This document shows positions 22,918 to 32,947 of a stretch of DNA of 64,000 nt, one piece after another. The position numbers and the translations under genes were made by a program. How positions within the stretch are numbered: the first letter of the stretch is position 1; each line of letters opens with the position of its first letter. The DNA is from Staphylococcus sp. ACRSN (GTDB taxonomy: Bacteria; Bacillota; Bacilli; Staphylococcales; Staphylococcaceae). The stretch covers positions 62,001 to 126,000 of the forward strand of contig NZ_JAKRNS010000008.1 of assembly GCF_022346615.1 (NCBI RefSeq), given 5' to 3'. The notes beneath the pieces are model-generated. The model saw only the letters and a program-made list of their open reading frames with translations, made no database searches and had not been told where the DNA came from.

Positions 22918-23493
22918 TCACTCCTCTGACGAATGCATTAAATGTTTTTCTATTCGATGTCCAACAAACCACATCAATACAATTACAATAAAAACAATAA
23001 TTAGTCTCAATGGATTCGTAAATAAAGTGGTAATATCACTACCTAACCATCCTATCAATCCAATCATAATCAACTTAGATGCTAATAATACATATAGATA
23101 TACATGTGCTTTAATATGGGATAGACTTGCAACAATATTTACAAGTGCGCTAGGTGTAAAAGGAAAACATAACAATATAAATATCGGAATCACACCGTGT
23201 CTATCTATAAAATGAATTAATCGTTGTACAGATTTCTGATGTTGAATACGTTGCATATATTTCGTATGAGTTAACCTTCTAAATATTAAAAATACAATAT
23301 AGCTACCCAAAACAGTACCTAACCAAGCTAAAAGTGTTCCTATCCATAAACCATATGCATTAACATTTACTATAACAAATACAATAATTGGTAAAATAGG
23401 TAAAAAGGCCTCAATAAATGGTAATAAAAATCCGACAATATATCCTAAATCGCCGAATAAATCGAACCAATGTTGGACTTGTTCTTGCGTCAT
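22918..23493 (-). CDS. TVP38/TMEM64 (DedA-like) membrane protein
   Basis: 191 residues with about five membrane segments. The family features are an early amphipathic region (LPFIEAFLPILPIIVFVIVN), GTVLGSYIVFLIFRRL, and FPFTPSALVNIVASLSHI near residue 115. DedA/TVP38 relatives act in membrane lipid or proton-motive-force homeostasis, some as lipid scramblases; the substrate here is unknown. First gene of an operon with spsA and spsB, an order also remembered from other staphylococci. Confidence 0.8.
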   Translation of the reverse strand: MTQEQVQHWFDLFGDLGYIVGFLLPFIEAFLPILPIIVFVIVNVNAYGLWIGTLLAWLGTVLGSYIVFLIFRRLTHTKYMQRIQHQKSVQRLIHFIDRHGVIPIFILLCFPFTPSALVNIVASLSHIKAHVYLYVLLASKLIMIGLIGWLGSDITTLFTNPLRLIIVFIVIVLMWFVGHRIEKHLMHSSEE

Positions 23494-23771
23494 GAAATCA
23501 TTCCCTATAGTTTACTGTACTTTTCAATTATAAATTTATCTTAGCTAATTTAAAACAATTATGTATAGGTATATCCATAAATCAGTCTCAAGTACGATAA
23601 AGCATCTAATTCAATTGATTTAAACTCTCATTCTATTTATGTCACCTTATAGTATTTTGTTTCACTAACTTACAACTTCAATTTAGTATCCTTCATCTTT
23701 ATCTTTTACTTTATTAGATTTATCTAATAATTACGTATACACGCACTATTTCTTTAAAGTTCTACAAATAG
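23494..23771. other. Upstream region of the TVP38-spsA-spsB operon
   Basis: Roughly 280 bases that should carry the operon promoter. AT-rich, no gene seen, no clearly superior promoter pair. Confidence 0.4.
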
Positions 23772-23813
23772 AAAAAGACAATTTCTATATATTCAATAGA
23801 AATTGCCCTTTTA
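23772..23813 (-). terminator. pgi terminator, related to the gudB terminator
   Basis: Stem CAATTTCTAT (23779-23788) with ATAGAAATTG (23796-23805), followed on the minus strand by a T-run. The segment 23792-23807 is identical to 29974-29989 in the gudB terminator. It lies about 120 bases beyond the pgi stop. Confidence 0.75.
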
Positions 23814-23935
23814 CTATAAAGAAATCTTGGTGTCTCAGTTTCGACTTTTTTCTAATCATAGTGTGATTGTACAAACACTTAAATGATTCATAAATGAGTG
23901 TTAACTTTTATACCAATCAAAATTATACGTAACTA

Positions 23936-25267
23936 TTATAAACGTGCTTCTAATTCTTTTTTCTTATCTTCAAATCCAGGTTTACCTAACAATGCAAACA
24001 TGTTTTGTTTATATGCTTCTACACCTGGTTGATTAAATGGGTTCACACCTAGTTGATAACCACTCATAGCACAAGCTAATTCAAAGAAGTAAACAACATA
24101 ACCAAATGTTTCTTCATCTAAACGTGGAATATTAACGACCACGTTTGGAACACCACCATCAGTATGTGCTAATAGAGTACCTTCAAACGCTTTTGTATTT
24201 ACTTCATCGATTGTTTTACCAGCTAAGTAGTTTAAACCGTCTAAATCATCTGGATCTGTATCAATAGTAATATTGTGTTTAGGATTATTAACCTTCACAA
24301 CAGTTTCAAATAAGAAACGGCGCCCTTCTTGAACATACTGACCTAATGAGTGTAAGTCCGTTGTATAATTTGCACTTGATGGATAAATACCTTTAAAATC
24401 TTTACCTTCAGATTCGCCGAATAATTGTTTCCACCACTCATTGAAATATTGCATTGATGGTTCATAGTTAATCAACATCTCAGTATCATAACCTTTTGCA
24501 TATAAAATATTTCTGATTGTTGCATATTGATAAGCAATATTATCTTCTAATTTATCTGAAGATAATTCTTCTCTAGCTTTTGCCGCACCATTCATCATTG
24601 CTTCAATATCAATACCAGCTGCTGCAATTGGTAATAAGCCTACTGCAGTTAATACAGAATAACGTCCACCTACATCATCTGGCACTACAAAAGTTTCATA
24701 ACCTTCGTTTGTAGCAAGCTGTTTAAGTGCACCTTTTTCTTTATCTGTAGTTGCAAAGATACGCTCTTTAGCTTCTTCTTTACCATATTTATCTTCTAAC
24801 AACTGTTTAAACAATCTAAATGCTACTGCTGGTTCAGTAGTAGTACCAGACTTAGATATTACGTTAACAGAGTAATCTTTACCATCTAAATAATTAATTA
24901 ATTCTTGTGTATAAGATGATGATAAGTGGTTACCTACAAAAACAATTTCAGGATAATCATTATTATTTCTAAATGAAGATGTTAGCATTTCAATTGCAGC
25001 ACGAGCACCTAAATATGAACCACCGATACCAATTACTACTAACACATCAGAGTTTGCTTTAACACGTTTTGAAGCTTCTAAAATACGTGAAAATTCTTCT
25101 TTATCATAATTGACAGGTAGGTCAATCCAACCTAAGAAATCACTGCCAGCACCTGTACCTTCATGTATTGTTTTATGAATTGTTTTAACAATATCTTTTT
25201 GTTGTTCTAATTCATGTTCGCCAAAAAATTCTAAAGTCTTGCCATAATCTAATTGAATATGAGTCAT
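23936..25267 (-). CDS. pgi: Glucose-6-phosphate isomerase
   Basis: Interconverts glucose 6-phosphate and fructose 6-phosphate in glycolysis. 443 residues, the usual Gram-positive length. Phosphosugar-binding motifs are visible: [34 protein letters not shown], and the PGI signature ending near the C-terminus ([16 protein letters not shown]). ATG follows TGGAGG by 8 bases. Monocistronic and divergent from argG. Confidence 0.97.
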   Translation of the reverse strand: MTHIQLDYGKTLEFFGEHELEQQKDIVKTIHKTIHEGTGAGSDFLGWIDLPVNYDKEEFSRILEASKRVKANSDVLVVIGIGGSYLGARAAIEMLTSSFRNNNDYPEIVFVGNHLSSSYTQELINYLDGKDYSVNVISKSGTTTEPAVAFRLFKQLLEDKYGKEEAKERIFATTDKEKGALKQLATNEGYETFVVPDDVGGRYSVLTAVGLLPIAAAGIDIEAMMNGAAKAREELSSDKLEDNIAYQYATIRNILYAKGYDTEMLINYEPSMQYFNEWWKQLFGESEGKDFKGIYPSSANYTTDLHSLGQYVQEGRRFLFETVVKVNNPKHNITIDTDPDDLDGLNYLAGKTIDEVNTKAFEGTLLAHTDGGVPNVVVNIPRLDEETFGYVVYFFELACAMSGYQLGVNPFNQPGVEAYKQNMFALLGKPGFEDKKKELEARL

Positions 25268-25523
25268 TTATTTTGCCTCCAGTGTTTTTGATTTCAAAAT
25301 CATTTTACTAAGTTTATTTTTACTATTCAAACAACTAGCCTATTTATTGTGATAATTGTGACAATTACCACCCAAATAAAATTAATTCTATGTGATTATA
25401 TTCATATTTATATACATTTACTTTCATATCCCGAACAGCCTTAAAATCTAGCAATACAGTACTGTTATATAAATATAGCCATTTCTAATTTTCTTAAAAA
25501 TGTATATTTATGTATAAAAATGG
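25268..25523. other. Divergent pgi-argG intergenic region
   Basis: Holds the pgi promoter (not resolved) and the upstream part of the argG control region. A run of ATGTATATTTATGTATAAAAATG at 25500-25522 is loosely like paired arginine-repressor half-sites, too weak to call. No T-box or other riboswitch signature seen. Confidence 0.35.
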
Positions 25524-25552
25524 TTTTATTTTCATAATCTTTCTGTTATACT
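25524..25552 (+). promoter_or_regulatory. Candidate argG promoter with extended -10
   Basis: TGTTATACT gives a TGn-extended -10 (TATACT, 25547-25552), with a poor -35 (TTTTAT) 17 bases upstream. It lies about 60 bases before the argG start codon. Confidence 0.5.
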
Positions 25553-25613
25553 GATTTATATCAAATAAACAAATAAAATCAATAAATGAAAATTTAAACC
25601 GAGGTGGAAAACA

Positions 25614-26819
25614 ATGAAGGAAAAAATAGTATTAGCATATTCAGGTGGATTAGATACAAGTGTTGCAGTAAAATGGTTACTCGATAAAGGCTATGATGTT
25701 GTAGCATGTTGTTTAGATGTAGGTGAAGGCAAAGATTTAGAGCTTGTACATCAAAAAGCATTAGACATGGGTGCTATTGAATGTCACATCATTGATGCAA
25801 CTGAAGAATTTAGTGAAGATTTCGTTTCATATGCAATCAAAGGTAACTTAATGTATGAAGGCACTTACCCTCTTGTATCAGCATTATCAAGACCCTTAAT
25901 TTCAAAAAAATTAGTTGAAATAGCAGATGAAACAAATGCTGTCGGTATTGCACATGGTTGTACTGGTAAAGGTAATGACCAAGTTCGTTTTGAAGTAGCA
26001 ATCAAAGCATTAGACCCTGAATTAAAGGTATTTGCTCCAGTTAGAGAATGGGCATGGAGCCGTGAAGAAGAAATTGATTATGCAATCAAACATAATATCC
26101 CAGTACCTATTCAACATGACTCACCATATTCAATTGACCAAAACTTATGGGGTAGAAGTAACGAATGTGGCATTTTAGAAGATCCATATGCTGCACCACC
26201 TAAAGATGCGTATGATTTAACACAAGAATTAGAAGATGCGCCAGATGAAGCAGAAGAAATTGTACTAACATTTGAACAAGGTATCCCTACTGCATTAGAC
26301 GGTAAACCTTATAAATTAAGTGAATTAATTTTATACTTAAATAAATTAGCTGGAAAACATGGTATTGGAAGAATTGACCATGTTGAAAATAGATTAGTAG
26401 GTATTAAATCAAGAGAAGTATATGAAACACCAGCTGCAGAAGTTATAGTTAATGCACATAAATCATTAGAAACTATTACATTAACTAAAGATGTGGCTCA
26501 TTTCAAACCAATTATTGAAAAACAATTTTCTGAGCAAATATACAACGGTTTATGGTTCTCACCTTTAACTGATAGTTTAAAACTATTTGTAGATAGTACT
26601 CAAAAATTTGTTTCTGGTGAAGTGCGTGTCAAATTATACAAAGGTAATGCAATTGTGAATGGTAGAAAGTCACCACATACTTTATACAATGAAAAATTAG
26701 CGACGTATACTAAGGAAGATGCATTTAATCAAGAATCAGCAGTAGGTTTCATTGATATCTTTGGTCTACCTACACAAGTAAATTCAATGTTACATGGTGG
26801 TTACCACGATGAGCACTAA
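25614..26819 (+). CDS. argG: Argininosuccinate synthase
   Basis: Joins citrulline and aspartate using ATP, the penultimate step of arginine synthesis. 401 residues starting [19 protein letters not shown], the PP-loop ATP site of the family; [15 protein letters not shown] and [17 protein letters not shown] are further family signatures. ATG follows GAGGTGG by 7 bases. It overlaps argH by 11 bases, so the two are translated from one mRNA. In S. aureus this operon is under carbon control acting through proline/ornithine metabolism. Confidence 0.98.
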   Translation: MKEKIVLAYSGGLDTSVAVKWLLDKGYDVVACCLDVGEGKDLELVHQKALDMGAIECHIIDATEEFSEDFVSYAIKGNLMYEGTYPLVSALSRPLISKKLVEIADETNAVGIAHGCTGKGNDQVRFEVAIKALDPELKVFAPVREWAWSREEEIDYAIKHNIPVPIQHDSPYSIDQNLWGRSNECGILEDPYAAPPKDAYDLTQELEDAPDEAEEIVLTFEQGIPTALDGKPYKLSELILYLNKLAGKHGIGRIDHVENRLVGIKSREVYETPAAEVIVNAHKSLETITLTKDVAHFKPIIEKQFSEQIYNGLWFSPLTDSLKLFVDSTQKFVSGEVRVKLYKGNAIVNGRKSPHTLYNEKLATYTKEDAFNQESAVGFIDIFGLPTQVNSMLHGGYHDEH

Positions 26820-28179
26820 AGCTTGGGGTGGTAGATTTAGTGAACAACCGGAAGCATGGGTTGATGAATTCAATGCTTCCATTCACTTCGATAAAACCTT
26901 AATCGAATACGATGTGCAAGGAAGTATTGCTCACGCTACTATGTTAGCAAATCAAGGTATTATATCTGATTCAGATTGTGAGCAAATAAAACAAGGATTA
27001 AATGATATACTCGCTGATTTTAAACAAGGAAAGCTAGATTTAGATGTATCTTTAGAAGATATTCATTTGAATATTGAACATGAATTAATTAAGAGAATTG
27101 GTGATGCAGGAGGCAGACTGCATACAGGTCGTAGTAGAAATGATCAAGTAGCAACTGATATGCATCTATATACAAAAGCTGAAGTAACAGAACTGATTGA
27201 ATTGATAATATCATTTCAAGAGACTATCGTTTCTGTTGCTGAAGCAAATATAGATACGATTATGCCAGGTTATACACATTTACAAAGAGCTCAACCTATA
27301 TCATTTGCGCATCACATATTGACTTATTATTGGATGTTAGAACGTGACAAATCTCGTTTCCAAGATAGCTTGAAAAGAATCGATATTTCTCCCCTTGGTG
27401 CAGCCGCATTAAGTGGTACAACATATCCTATCGACCGTCACGAAACACAATCTTTATTAAACTTTGGCTCATTATATGAAAATAGTATGGATGCTGTAAG
27501 CGATAGAGACTATATCGTTGAAACATTGCATAATATTTCATTAACAATGGTTCACTTATCACGTTTTGCAGAAGAAATTATTTTCTGGTCCTCTGCAGAA
27601 GCAAATTTCATCACTTTATCTGATGCATTTTCAACTGGATCATCTATAATGCCACAAAAGAAAAACCCAGATATGGCAGAACTGATTAGAGGTAAAGTTG
27701 GCAGAACGACTGGTCATTTAATGAGTATGCTCATGACTTTAAAAGGATTACCATTAGCTTACAATAAAGATATGCAAGAAGATAAAGAAGGGTTATTTGA
27801 TGCAGTTCATACACTTAAAGGTTCTTTAAGAATTTTTGAAGGCATGGTTGATACAATGACGATTAACGTAGAACAATTACACTCTACTGTTTATAATGAT
27901 TTTTCTAATGCTACTGAACTTGCAGATTATTTAGTTAATAAAGGTGTTCCGTTTAGAAATGCGCATGAAATTGTTGGTAAAATTGTACTTTGGTCAATTC
28001 AAAACAATGTCTATTTATTAGATGTACCGTTAGCCGAATACCAAAAAGCCCATGAAAGTATTGAATCAGATATTTATGATTATCTAAAACCTGAGAATTG
28101 TGTCAGTCGTCGTATTAGTTATGGTTCAACTGGACAAACTTCCGTAAAAGAACAACTCAATGTGATTAAAAATAATTAA
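26809..28179 (+). CDS. argH: Argininosuccinate lyase
   Basis: Splits argininosuccinate into arginine and fumarate. 456 residues with the superfamily signature [21 protein letters not shown] and the conserved [16 protein letters not shown] and [17 protein letters not shown] stretches. I start at ATG 26809 ([10 protein letters not shown]), 8 bases after GGTGG inside argG and overlapping its last codons, rather than at the in-frame upstream codon at 26794. Followed by a long terminator. Confidence 0.97.
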   Translation: MSTKAWGGRFSEQPEAWVDEFNASIHFDKTLIEYDVQGSIAHATMLANQGIISDSDCEQIKQGLNDILADFKQGKLDLDVSLEDIHLNIEHELIKRIGDAGGRLHTGRSRNDQVATDMHLYTKAEVTELIELIISFQETIVSVAEANIDTIMPGYTHLQRAQPISFAHHILTYYWMLERDKSRFQDSLKRIDISPLGAAALSGTTYPIDRHETQSLLNFGSLYENSMDAVSDRDYIVETLHNISLTMVHLSRFAEEIIFWSSAEANFITLSDAFSTGSSIMPQKKNPDMAELIRGKVGRTTGHLMSMLMTLKGLPLAYNKDMQEDKEGLFDAVHTLKGSLRIFEGMVDTMTINVEQLHSTVYNDFSNATELADYLVNKGVPFRNAHEIVGKIVLWSIQNNVYLLDVPLAEYQKAHESIESDIYDYLKPENCVSRRISYGSTGQTSVKEQLNVIKNN

Positions 28180-28263
28180 CTTTTTTACTTATATAAATAG
28201 AGTATAAGAATAGAAAGTTCTATTGGTAAATTTTACAAGACATGTTATGGCTTGTATTCAGAT

Positions 28264-28321
28264 GATACCTTGTTAATTTAGTATTGTAATACTTATTAAA
28301 TTAAACGAGGTATCTTTTTTT
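28264..28321 (+). terminator. argGH terminator
   Basis: Long stem: GATACC pairs with GGTATC, and AATTTAGTATT pairs imperfectly with AATACTTATTAAATT; seven T residues follow. Confidence 0.85.
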
Positions 28322-28546
28322 GTCTAATTTTATACTAGGCTACCATAATTCAATATATAAATCGGTTCAATGCTTTACTAATCAACTTAATAATGACCTT
28401 GTATATTACTTTTATAAATAAATTTTTAATGCGTTAAAAAATAATTAATTTTTTGAAGTTAAAATAAAGAAAACGTAAATTGTGTTTAAACAATTAAATT
28501 CAAAGGTAATGACAGTGTACAGTTCATTTTAAGGAGTGAAGCACTT
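28322..28546. other. glpQ upstream region
   Basis: About 225 AT-rich bases before glpQ. The ribosome binding site (AAGGAGTG, 9 bases before ATG) is clear; the promoter is not. Confidence 0.4.
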
Positions 28547-29785
28547 ATGAAAAATGCGAAAAGAATTATGGTATCAAGTATGACCGCTTTATCATTAACA
28601 TTATTAGCTTCAACATCAATGGCTAAAGCAGATGAAAACAATGCGTCAACCTCAACAACTAACACACCAGAGCAGACACAAAATGATACTAACCAACAAA
28701 AGCAAAACAACACTCAAGAACAATCACAAAGTGCTACCAACGAATCAACAAATCAAACTACTAACACACAACAAAAACAAAATCAGACACAATCCCCTCA
28801 ACAACAAACTTCCCAAGAACAATCAAAAGTGAGTACAAAAGAACAAGATACTACAAATCAATCAGAAACTGAAAAAAATCCAAATCAAAATACAAACATA
28901 ATAAATAAAAACGAAAATAGTGCATCTTCTGCAAGACCACTTTCTGAAGCTACAGAAAAAAGTGCTAAAAACAAGGAGATACATAATTTAACTGGAGAAA
29001 AATATGCAACGATTGCACATAGAGGTGCAAGTGGATATGCCCCTGAACACACATTGTATTCGTATGACAAAAGTCACAATGATATTGGAGCATCATATAT
29101 CGAAATTGACCTTCAAATGACTAAAGATGGGCATCTTGTTGCAATGCATGATGAAACAGTAGATAGAACTACAAACGGTACAGGTCGTGTTGATTCATAT
29201 AATTTAGATGAATTAAAAAAATTAGATGCAGGAAGTAAATTTAATTCACAACACCCTGAATATGCTGATGATCAATACAAAGGTGCCGAAGTGCCTACTT
29301 TAGATGAAATATTAGAACGCTATGGTACCGATGCAAATTATTACATTGAAACTAAATCGCCAAATGTTTATCCTGGTATGGAGGAAAAATTACTTGATAC
29401 TTTAGATAAACACCATATGTTAACAAATCAATCATTAAAAAATGGCCATGTTATGATTCAATCATTCTCACAAGCAAGTCTAGAAAAGGTGCACAATCTT
29501 AACTCAGATGTACCGCTCGTTAGATTATTAGATAAAGGTGAACTACCAAATCTTACCGATAAAGATTTAGAATCTATTAAAAATGTTGCAATTGGTGTAG
29601 GTCCTGAATACACTGATTTAACTAAAGACAATGTACAGCATTTAAAATCAATGGGCTTCTTAGTCCATCCTTTTACAGTAAATAAAAAAGCAGACATGGA
29701 ACGATTAAATAGTTATGGTGTCGATGGTGTATTTACTAATTATTCAGACGTGTATAAACAAGTTATAGAAGAAAATAAATCATAA
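28547..29785 (+). CDS. glpQ: Secreted glycerophosphodiester phosphodiesterase with Gln/Asn-rich linker
   Basis: Extracellular enzyme hydrolysing glycerophosphodiesters (deacylated phospholipids, possibly wall teichoic acid) to glycerol 3-phosphate. A Sec signal peptide (1-28, cleavage after AKA) is followed by a 100-residue Gln/Asn/Ser/Thr-rich segment (about 30-128). The catalytic domain follows from about 152, with His158-Arg159 in AHRGASGYAPEHT, Glu186/Asp188 in YIEIDL and His201 in AMHDETVDRTT. The 412 residues are about 100 more than the S. aureus GlpQ I remember; the extra length is the linker. ATG follows AAGGAGTG. Monocistronic, own terminator. Confidence 0.93.
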   Translation: MKNAKRIMVSSMTALSLTLLASTSMAKADENNASTSTTNTPEQTQNDTNQQKQNNTQEQSQSATNESTNQTTNTQQKQNQTQSPQQQTSQEQSKVSTKEQDTTNQSETEKNPNQNTNIINKNENSASSARPLSEATEKSAKNKEIHNLTGEKYATIAHRGASGYAPEHTLYSYDKSHNDIGASYIEIDLQMTKDGHLVAMHDETVDRTTNGTGRVDSYNLDELKKLDAGSKFNSQHPEYADDQYKGAEVPTLDEILERYGTDANYYIETKSPNVYPGMEEKLLDTLDKHHMLTNQSLKNGHVMIQSFSQASLEKVHNLNSDVPLVRLLDKGELPNLTDKDLESIKNVAIGVGPEYTDLTKDNVQHLKSMGFLVHPFTVNKKADMERLNSYGVDGVFTNYSDVYKQVIEENKS

Positions 29786-29811
29786 TCACTTAAAAACGCT
29801 CAAACAAGTAT

Positions 29812-29844
29812 GCAAACAGAGACATTAATAATGTCTCTGTTTGC
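29812..29844 (+). terminator. glpQ terminator
   Basis: 15-bp perfect stem (29812-29826 with 29830-29844), 3-base loop, followed by TATTTTATAT. Confidence 0.85.
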
Positions 29845-29949
29845 TATTTTATATATTTATTACCATTTCTTTGGATCTTCATATTACCTTTCGTCACCTT
29901 TGTCATAAGTCATTCTATATGTATATATTTATTTTGAACTTTCATAAAT

Positions 29950-29994
29950 AAAAAAAGGCAATTTCTATTTTACTTCAATAGAAATTGCCTTTTA
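29950..29994 (-). terminator. gudB terminator, related to the pgi terminator
   Basis: Stem AAAGGCAATTTCTATT with AATAGAAATTGCCTTT, followed on the minus strand by seven T residues. Shares CAATTTCTAT and a 16-base block (29974-29989) with the pgi terminator 6 kb away. Confidence 0.88.
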
Positions 29995-30068
29995 AATTTG
30001 GTTAGAAAGTTGTATGCTCTAACCGATTTAATTTATATAATTAAGCTCTAATCATACCGAGATGATGA

Positions 30069-31313
30069 TTAAGCCCAACCACGATAGCGCGCAGCTTCTG
30101 CAGTACGTTTGATACCAACAATATATGCTGCAAGACGCATGTCAATTTTACGATTTTGAGATAATTCATATATTGTGTTAAAAGCAGTAATTAACTTTTC
30201 ACGAAGTTTTGTATTTACTTCTTCTTCTGTCCAATAATAACCTTGGTTATTTTGTACCCATTCGAAGTAAGATACAGTTACACCACCAGCACTTGCTAGA
30301 ACATCAGGTACTAACAAAATGCCGCGTTCTGTTAAAATACGAGTACCTTCTGGCGTAGTTGGTCCATTAGCTGCTTCCACTACTACATCTGCCTTAATAT
30401 CATGTGCATTATCCGCAGTAATTTGATTTGCAATTGCAGCCGGTACAAGTACATCACAATCAATTTCGAATAACTCTTTATTAGATATTGTCTCTTCAAA
30501 TAAATTCGTTACAGTACCAAAGCTATCTCTTCTATCTAACAAGTAATCGATATCTAAACCTTCTGGATCGTGCAATGCACCATAAGCATCTGAAATACCT
30601 ACAATTTTTGCACCCATATCGTATAAGAATTTGGCTAAGAAACTTCCAGCATTACCGAAACCTTGGATAACGATACGTGCACCTTCGATTTGTAAGCCTC
30701 TTCTTTTAGCAGCTTGCTCTATAGCGATAACAACACCTAATGCAGTAGAACGGTCACGCCCTTGTGAGCCACCTAATACAATTGGTTTACCAGTGATGAA
30801 ACCTGGTGAGTTAAATTTATCTAATGAACTATATTCGTCCATCATCCATGCCATAATTTGAGAGTTTGTGAAAACATCAGGTGCAGGAATATCTTTTGTT
30901 GGTCCAACAAATTGTGAAATAGCACGAACGTAACCTCTAGAAAGACGTTCTACTTCGTGAATACTCATTTGTCGTGGGTCACAAATAATACCACCTTTAC
31001 CACCACCATATGGTAAGTCCACAATGCCACATTTCAATGTCATCCACATTGATAATGCTTTAACTTCCTCTTCATCAACATCAGGATGGAATCTAACGCC
31101 ACCTTTTGTTGGTCCTACAGCATCGTTGTGTTGCGCACGATAACCAGTAAATGTTTTAACTGTACCATCATCCATACGTACAGGAATTCTAACTTGTAAA
31201 AATCTTAATGGTTCTTTTACTAAATCATACATGCCATCGTCAAAACCCAATTTATGCAATGCTTCTTTAATAATTTGTTGCGTAGAAGTAACTAAATTAT
31301 TATTCTCAGTCAT
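30069..31313 (-). CDS. gudB: Glutamate dehydrogenase, NAD-type
   Basis: Catabolic enzyme turning glutamate into 2-oxoglutarate and ammonia. 414 residues with the catalytic-lysine region LPYGGGKGGIICDP, the family signature around VGPTKDIPAPDV, and the Rossmann fold (IVIQGFGNAGSFLAKFLYDMG). ATG is preceded by AGAGGCG at an 11-base spacing. A strong cre-like site lies 30 bases upstream of the start codon, fitting the known CcpA control of glutamate catabolism in staphylococci. It follows rocD by 109 bases on the same strand; the two products act in consecutive steps. Confidence 0.96.
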   Translation of the reverse strand: MTENNNLVTSTQQIIKEALHKLGFDDGMYDLVKEPLRFLQVRIPVRMDDGTVKTFTGYRAQHNDAVGPTKGGVRFHPDVDEEEVKALSMWMTLKCGIVDLPYGGGKGGIICDPRQMSIHEVERLSRGYVRAISQFVGPTKDIPAPDVFTNSQIMAWMMDEYSSLDKFNSPGFITGKPIVLGGSQGRDRSTALGVVIAIEQAAKRRGLQIEGARIVIQGFGNAGSFLAKFLYDMGAKIVGISDAYGALHDPEGLDIDYLLDRRDSFGTVTNLFEETISNKELFEIDCDVLVPAAIANQITADNAHDIKADVVVEAANGPTTPEGTRILTERGILLVPDVLASAGGVTVSYFEWVQNNQGYYWTEEEVNTKLREKLITAFNTIYELSQNRKIDMRLAAYIVGIKRTAEAARYRGWA

Positions 31314-31342
31314 GATCCATTTCGCCTCTTTTTCGTTACTAA

Positions 31343-31356
31343 TGATTTCGCTTTCA
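31343..31356 (-). promoter_or_regulatory. cre-like CcpA site at gudB
   Basis: TGAAAGCGAAATCA on the gudB strand: 13 of 14 positions of the cre consensus TGWAANCGNTNWCA, with one mismatch at position 10. It lies just downstream of a candidate extended -10 (TGTTACAAT, about 31363-31371), where bound CcpA would block transcription. Confidence 0.65.
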
Positions 31357-31422
31357 TGATAATTGTAACATAAGATTTTTCTTTTTAAAGTCTTTTAAAT
31401 ACTTATATTACTTAACTAAAAA

Positions 31423-32613
31423 TTATTCAAAAACACTTCTAACTTTTTCTAATGCAAAGTCTAATTCTTCTTTAGAAATAATAAGTGGTGGTGCAAATCG
31501 GATTACTGTATCATGCGTTTCTTTACACAATAAACCTTTTTCTTTTAATGCTTCACAATAAGGTCTTGCGTTTTCAGTTAATTCAATACCGATAAATAAT
31601 CCTTTACCTCTAACTTCTTTTATAGAAGGATGATTAATCTTTTGTAATTCTGATTTAAAGTATTCACCTAATTCTAATGAACGACCAGGTAAATCTTCGT
31701 CTACAATGACATCTAATGCAGCATTAGAAACAGCACACGCTAATGGATTACCACCGAACGTTGATCCATGTGACCCAGGTGTAAACACACCTAACACTTC
31801 TTCATCTGCTAAGACAACTGAAATTGGCAACACGCCACCACCTAAGGCTTTACCTAAGATATATACATCTGGTTTTACGTTATCCCAGTCAGTTGCAAAT
31901 AATTTTCCTGAACGACCTAATCCTGCTTGAATTTCGTCTGCTATAAATAAAATATTATGTTCATCACATAATGCTCTAATTGCTTTTAAGTATCCTTCAG
32001 GTGGTACATTAATACCTGCTTCCCCTTGTATTGGTTCTATTAAAATAGCAGCAGTATTTTCGGTAATAGCACCTTTGATTGCATCGATATCTCCGAAATC
32101 AACTTTTCTAAATCCATCTAATAATGGACCATAACCACGTTGATATTCAGCTTCAGATGACAATGAAACCGGCGCCATAGTTCGACCATGGAAGTTACCA
32201 TTGAATGCAATGATTTCTGCCTTATTAGGTTCAATGTTTTTTACATCGTAAGCCCAACGTCGTGCTGCTTTCAATGCAGTTTCAACTGCTTCAGCACCCG
32301 TGTTCATTGGTAAAGCTTTTTCTTTACCAGAAAGCTTACAAATTTTTTCGTACCATTCACCTAAATTTTCACTATGAAATGCACGAGAAACTAAAGTAAC
32401 TTTATCCGCTTGATCTTTTAATGCTTGAATAATCTTTGGGTGTCTATGACCTTGGTTTACAGCTGAATATGCTGATAACATATCCATATACTTGTTACCT
32501 TCAGGATCTTTAACCCATACGCCATCAGCTTCCGATATAACGATTGGAAGTGGCACATAGTTTGATGCTCCATAATGGTTTGTTAACTCAATGATTTCTT
32601 CTGATCTTGACAT
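31423..32613 (-). CDS. rocD: Ornithine aminotransferase
   Basis: PLP enzyme converting ornithine and 2-oxoglutarate to glutamate semialdehyde and glutamate. 396 residues; the PLP-binding lysine is in [10 protein letters not shown], the cofactor aspartate in [14 protein letters not shown], and [17 protein letters not shown] marks class III aminotransferases. I start at ATG 32613, 7 bases after GGGGAG; the frame extends 11 codons upstream without a site. In staphylococci this route links arginine/ornithine to glutamate and proline, and can run toward ornithine synthesis. A palindromic cre-like site lies about 180 bases upstream. Confidence 0.95.
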   Translation of the reverse strand: MSRSEEIIELTNHYGASNYVPLPIVISEADGVWVKDPEGNKYMDMLSAYSAVNQGHRHPKIIQALKDQADKVTLVSRAFHSENLGEWYEKICKLSGKEKALPMNTGAEAVETALKAARRWAYDVKNIEPNKAEIIAFNGNFHGRTMAPVSLSSEAEYQRGYGPLLDGFRKVDFGDIDAIKGAITENTAAILIEPIQGEAGINVPPEGYLKAIRALCDEHNILFIADEIQAGLGRSGKLFATDWDNVKPDVYILGKALGGGVLPISVVLADEEVLGVFTPGSHGSTFGGNPLACAVSNAALDVIVDEDLPGRSLELGEYFKSELQKINHPSIKEVRGKGLFIGIELTENARPYCEALKEKGLLCKETHDTVIRFAPPLIISKEELDFALEKVRSVFE

Positions 32614-32947
32614 GATATCTCCCCTTAGTTTAAATTTAAGAGCCATTTAGACTCTTTAACAATACTTACTCCTAGCATAACGTATTTAAACGTAAACTGA
32701 AACTATTTTCAAAAAGAGTTATGAATTCAAGATTTACTAGATGAATATTTAGGAAAAGCCTTGAAAAGTACTGTTTAATTTTGTCCAACATTATGTAAGC
32801 CCTTACATATATAATGACATAACTTCCTTGCTATATACAAGCCTATAATATTATTTTTTTAAATAAATTTCATATTAATATTTTCTACAAAATAATGCAT
32901 TATTAATCATTTTAAATTTGTATTTTTCTTTATAGTAAAGCTTACTT
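32614..32947. other. rocD leader and upstream region
   Basis: Contains the cre-like palindrome at 32792-32809 and, nearer rocD, a possible TATGCT -10 around 32672-32677. The rest is AT-rich and otherwise featureless. Confidence 0.4.
32792..32809. promoter_or_regulatory. cre-like palindrome upstream of rocD
   Basis: TATGTAAGCCCTTACATA: perfect 8-bp dyad arms around CC. It matches TGWAANCGNTNWCA at 13 of 14 positions, the mismatch being at the central CG. Confidence 0.5.

Noticed and set aside
25500..25522. Possible arginine-repressor box upstream of argG
   Set aside because: Only loosely resembles the box consensus, and this much AT produces such matches by chance.
28632..28832. Second open frame inside glpQ (plus strand, another frame, Lys/Asn/Gln-rich)
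   Set aside because: It is a by-product of the low-complexity CAA/AAC-rich DNA encoding the GlpQ linker; no ribosome binding site.
32655..32668. A second cre-like sequence (TGAAACTATTTTCA) nearer rocD
   Set aside because: Lacks the central CG and has two mismatches; not distinguishable from chance.
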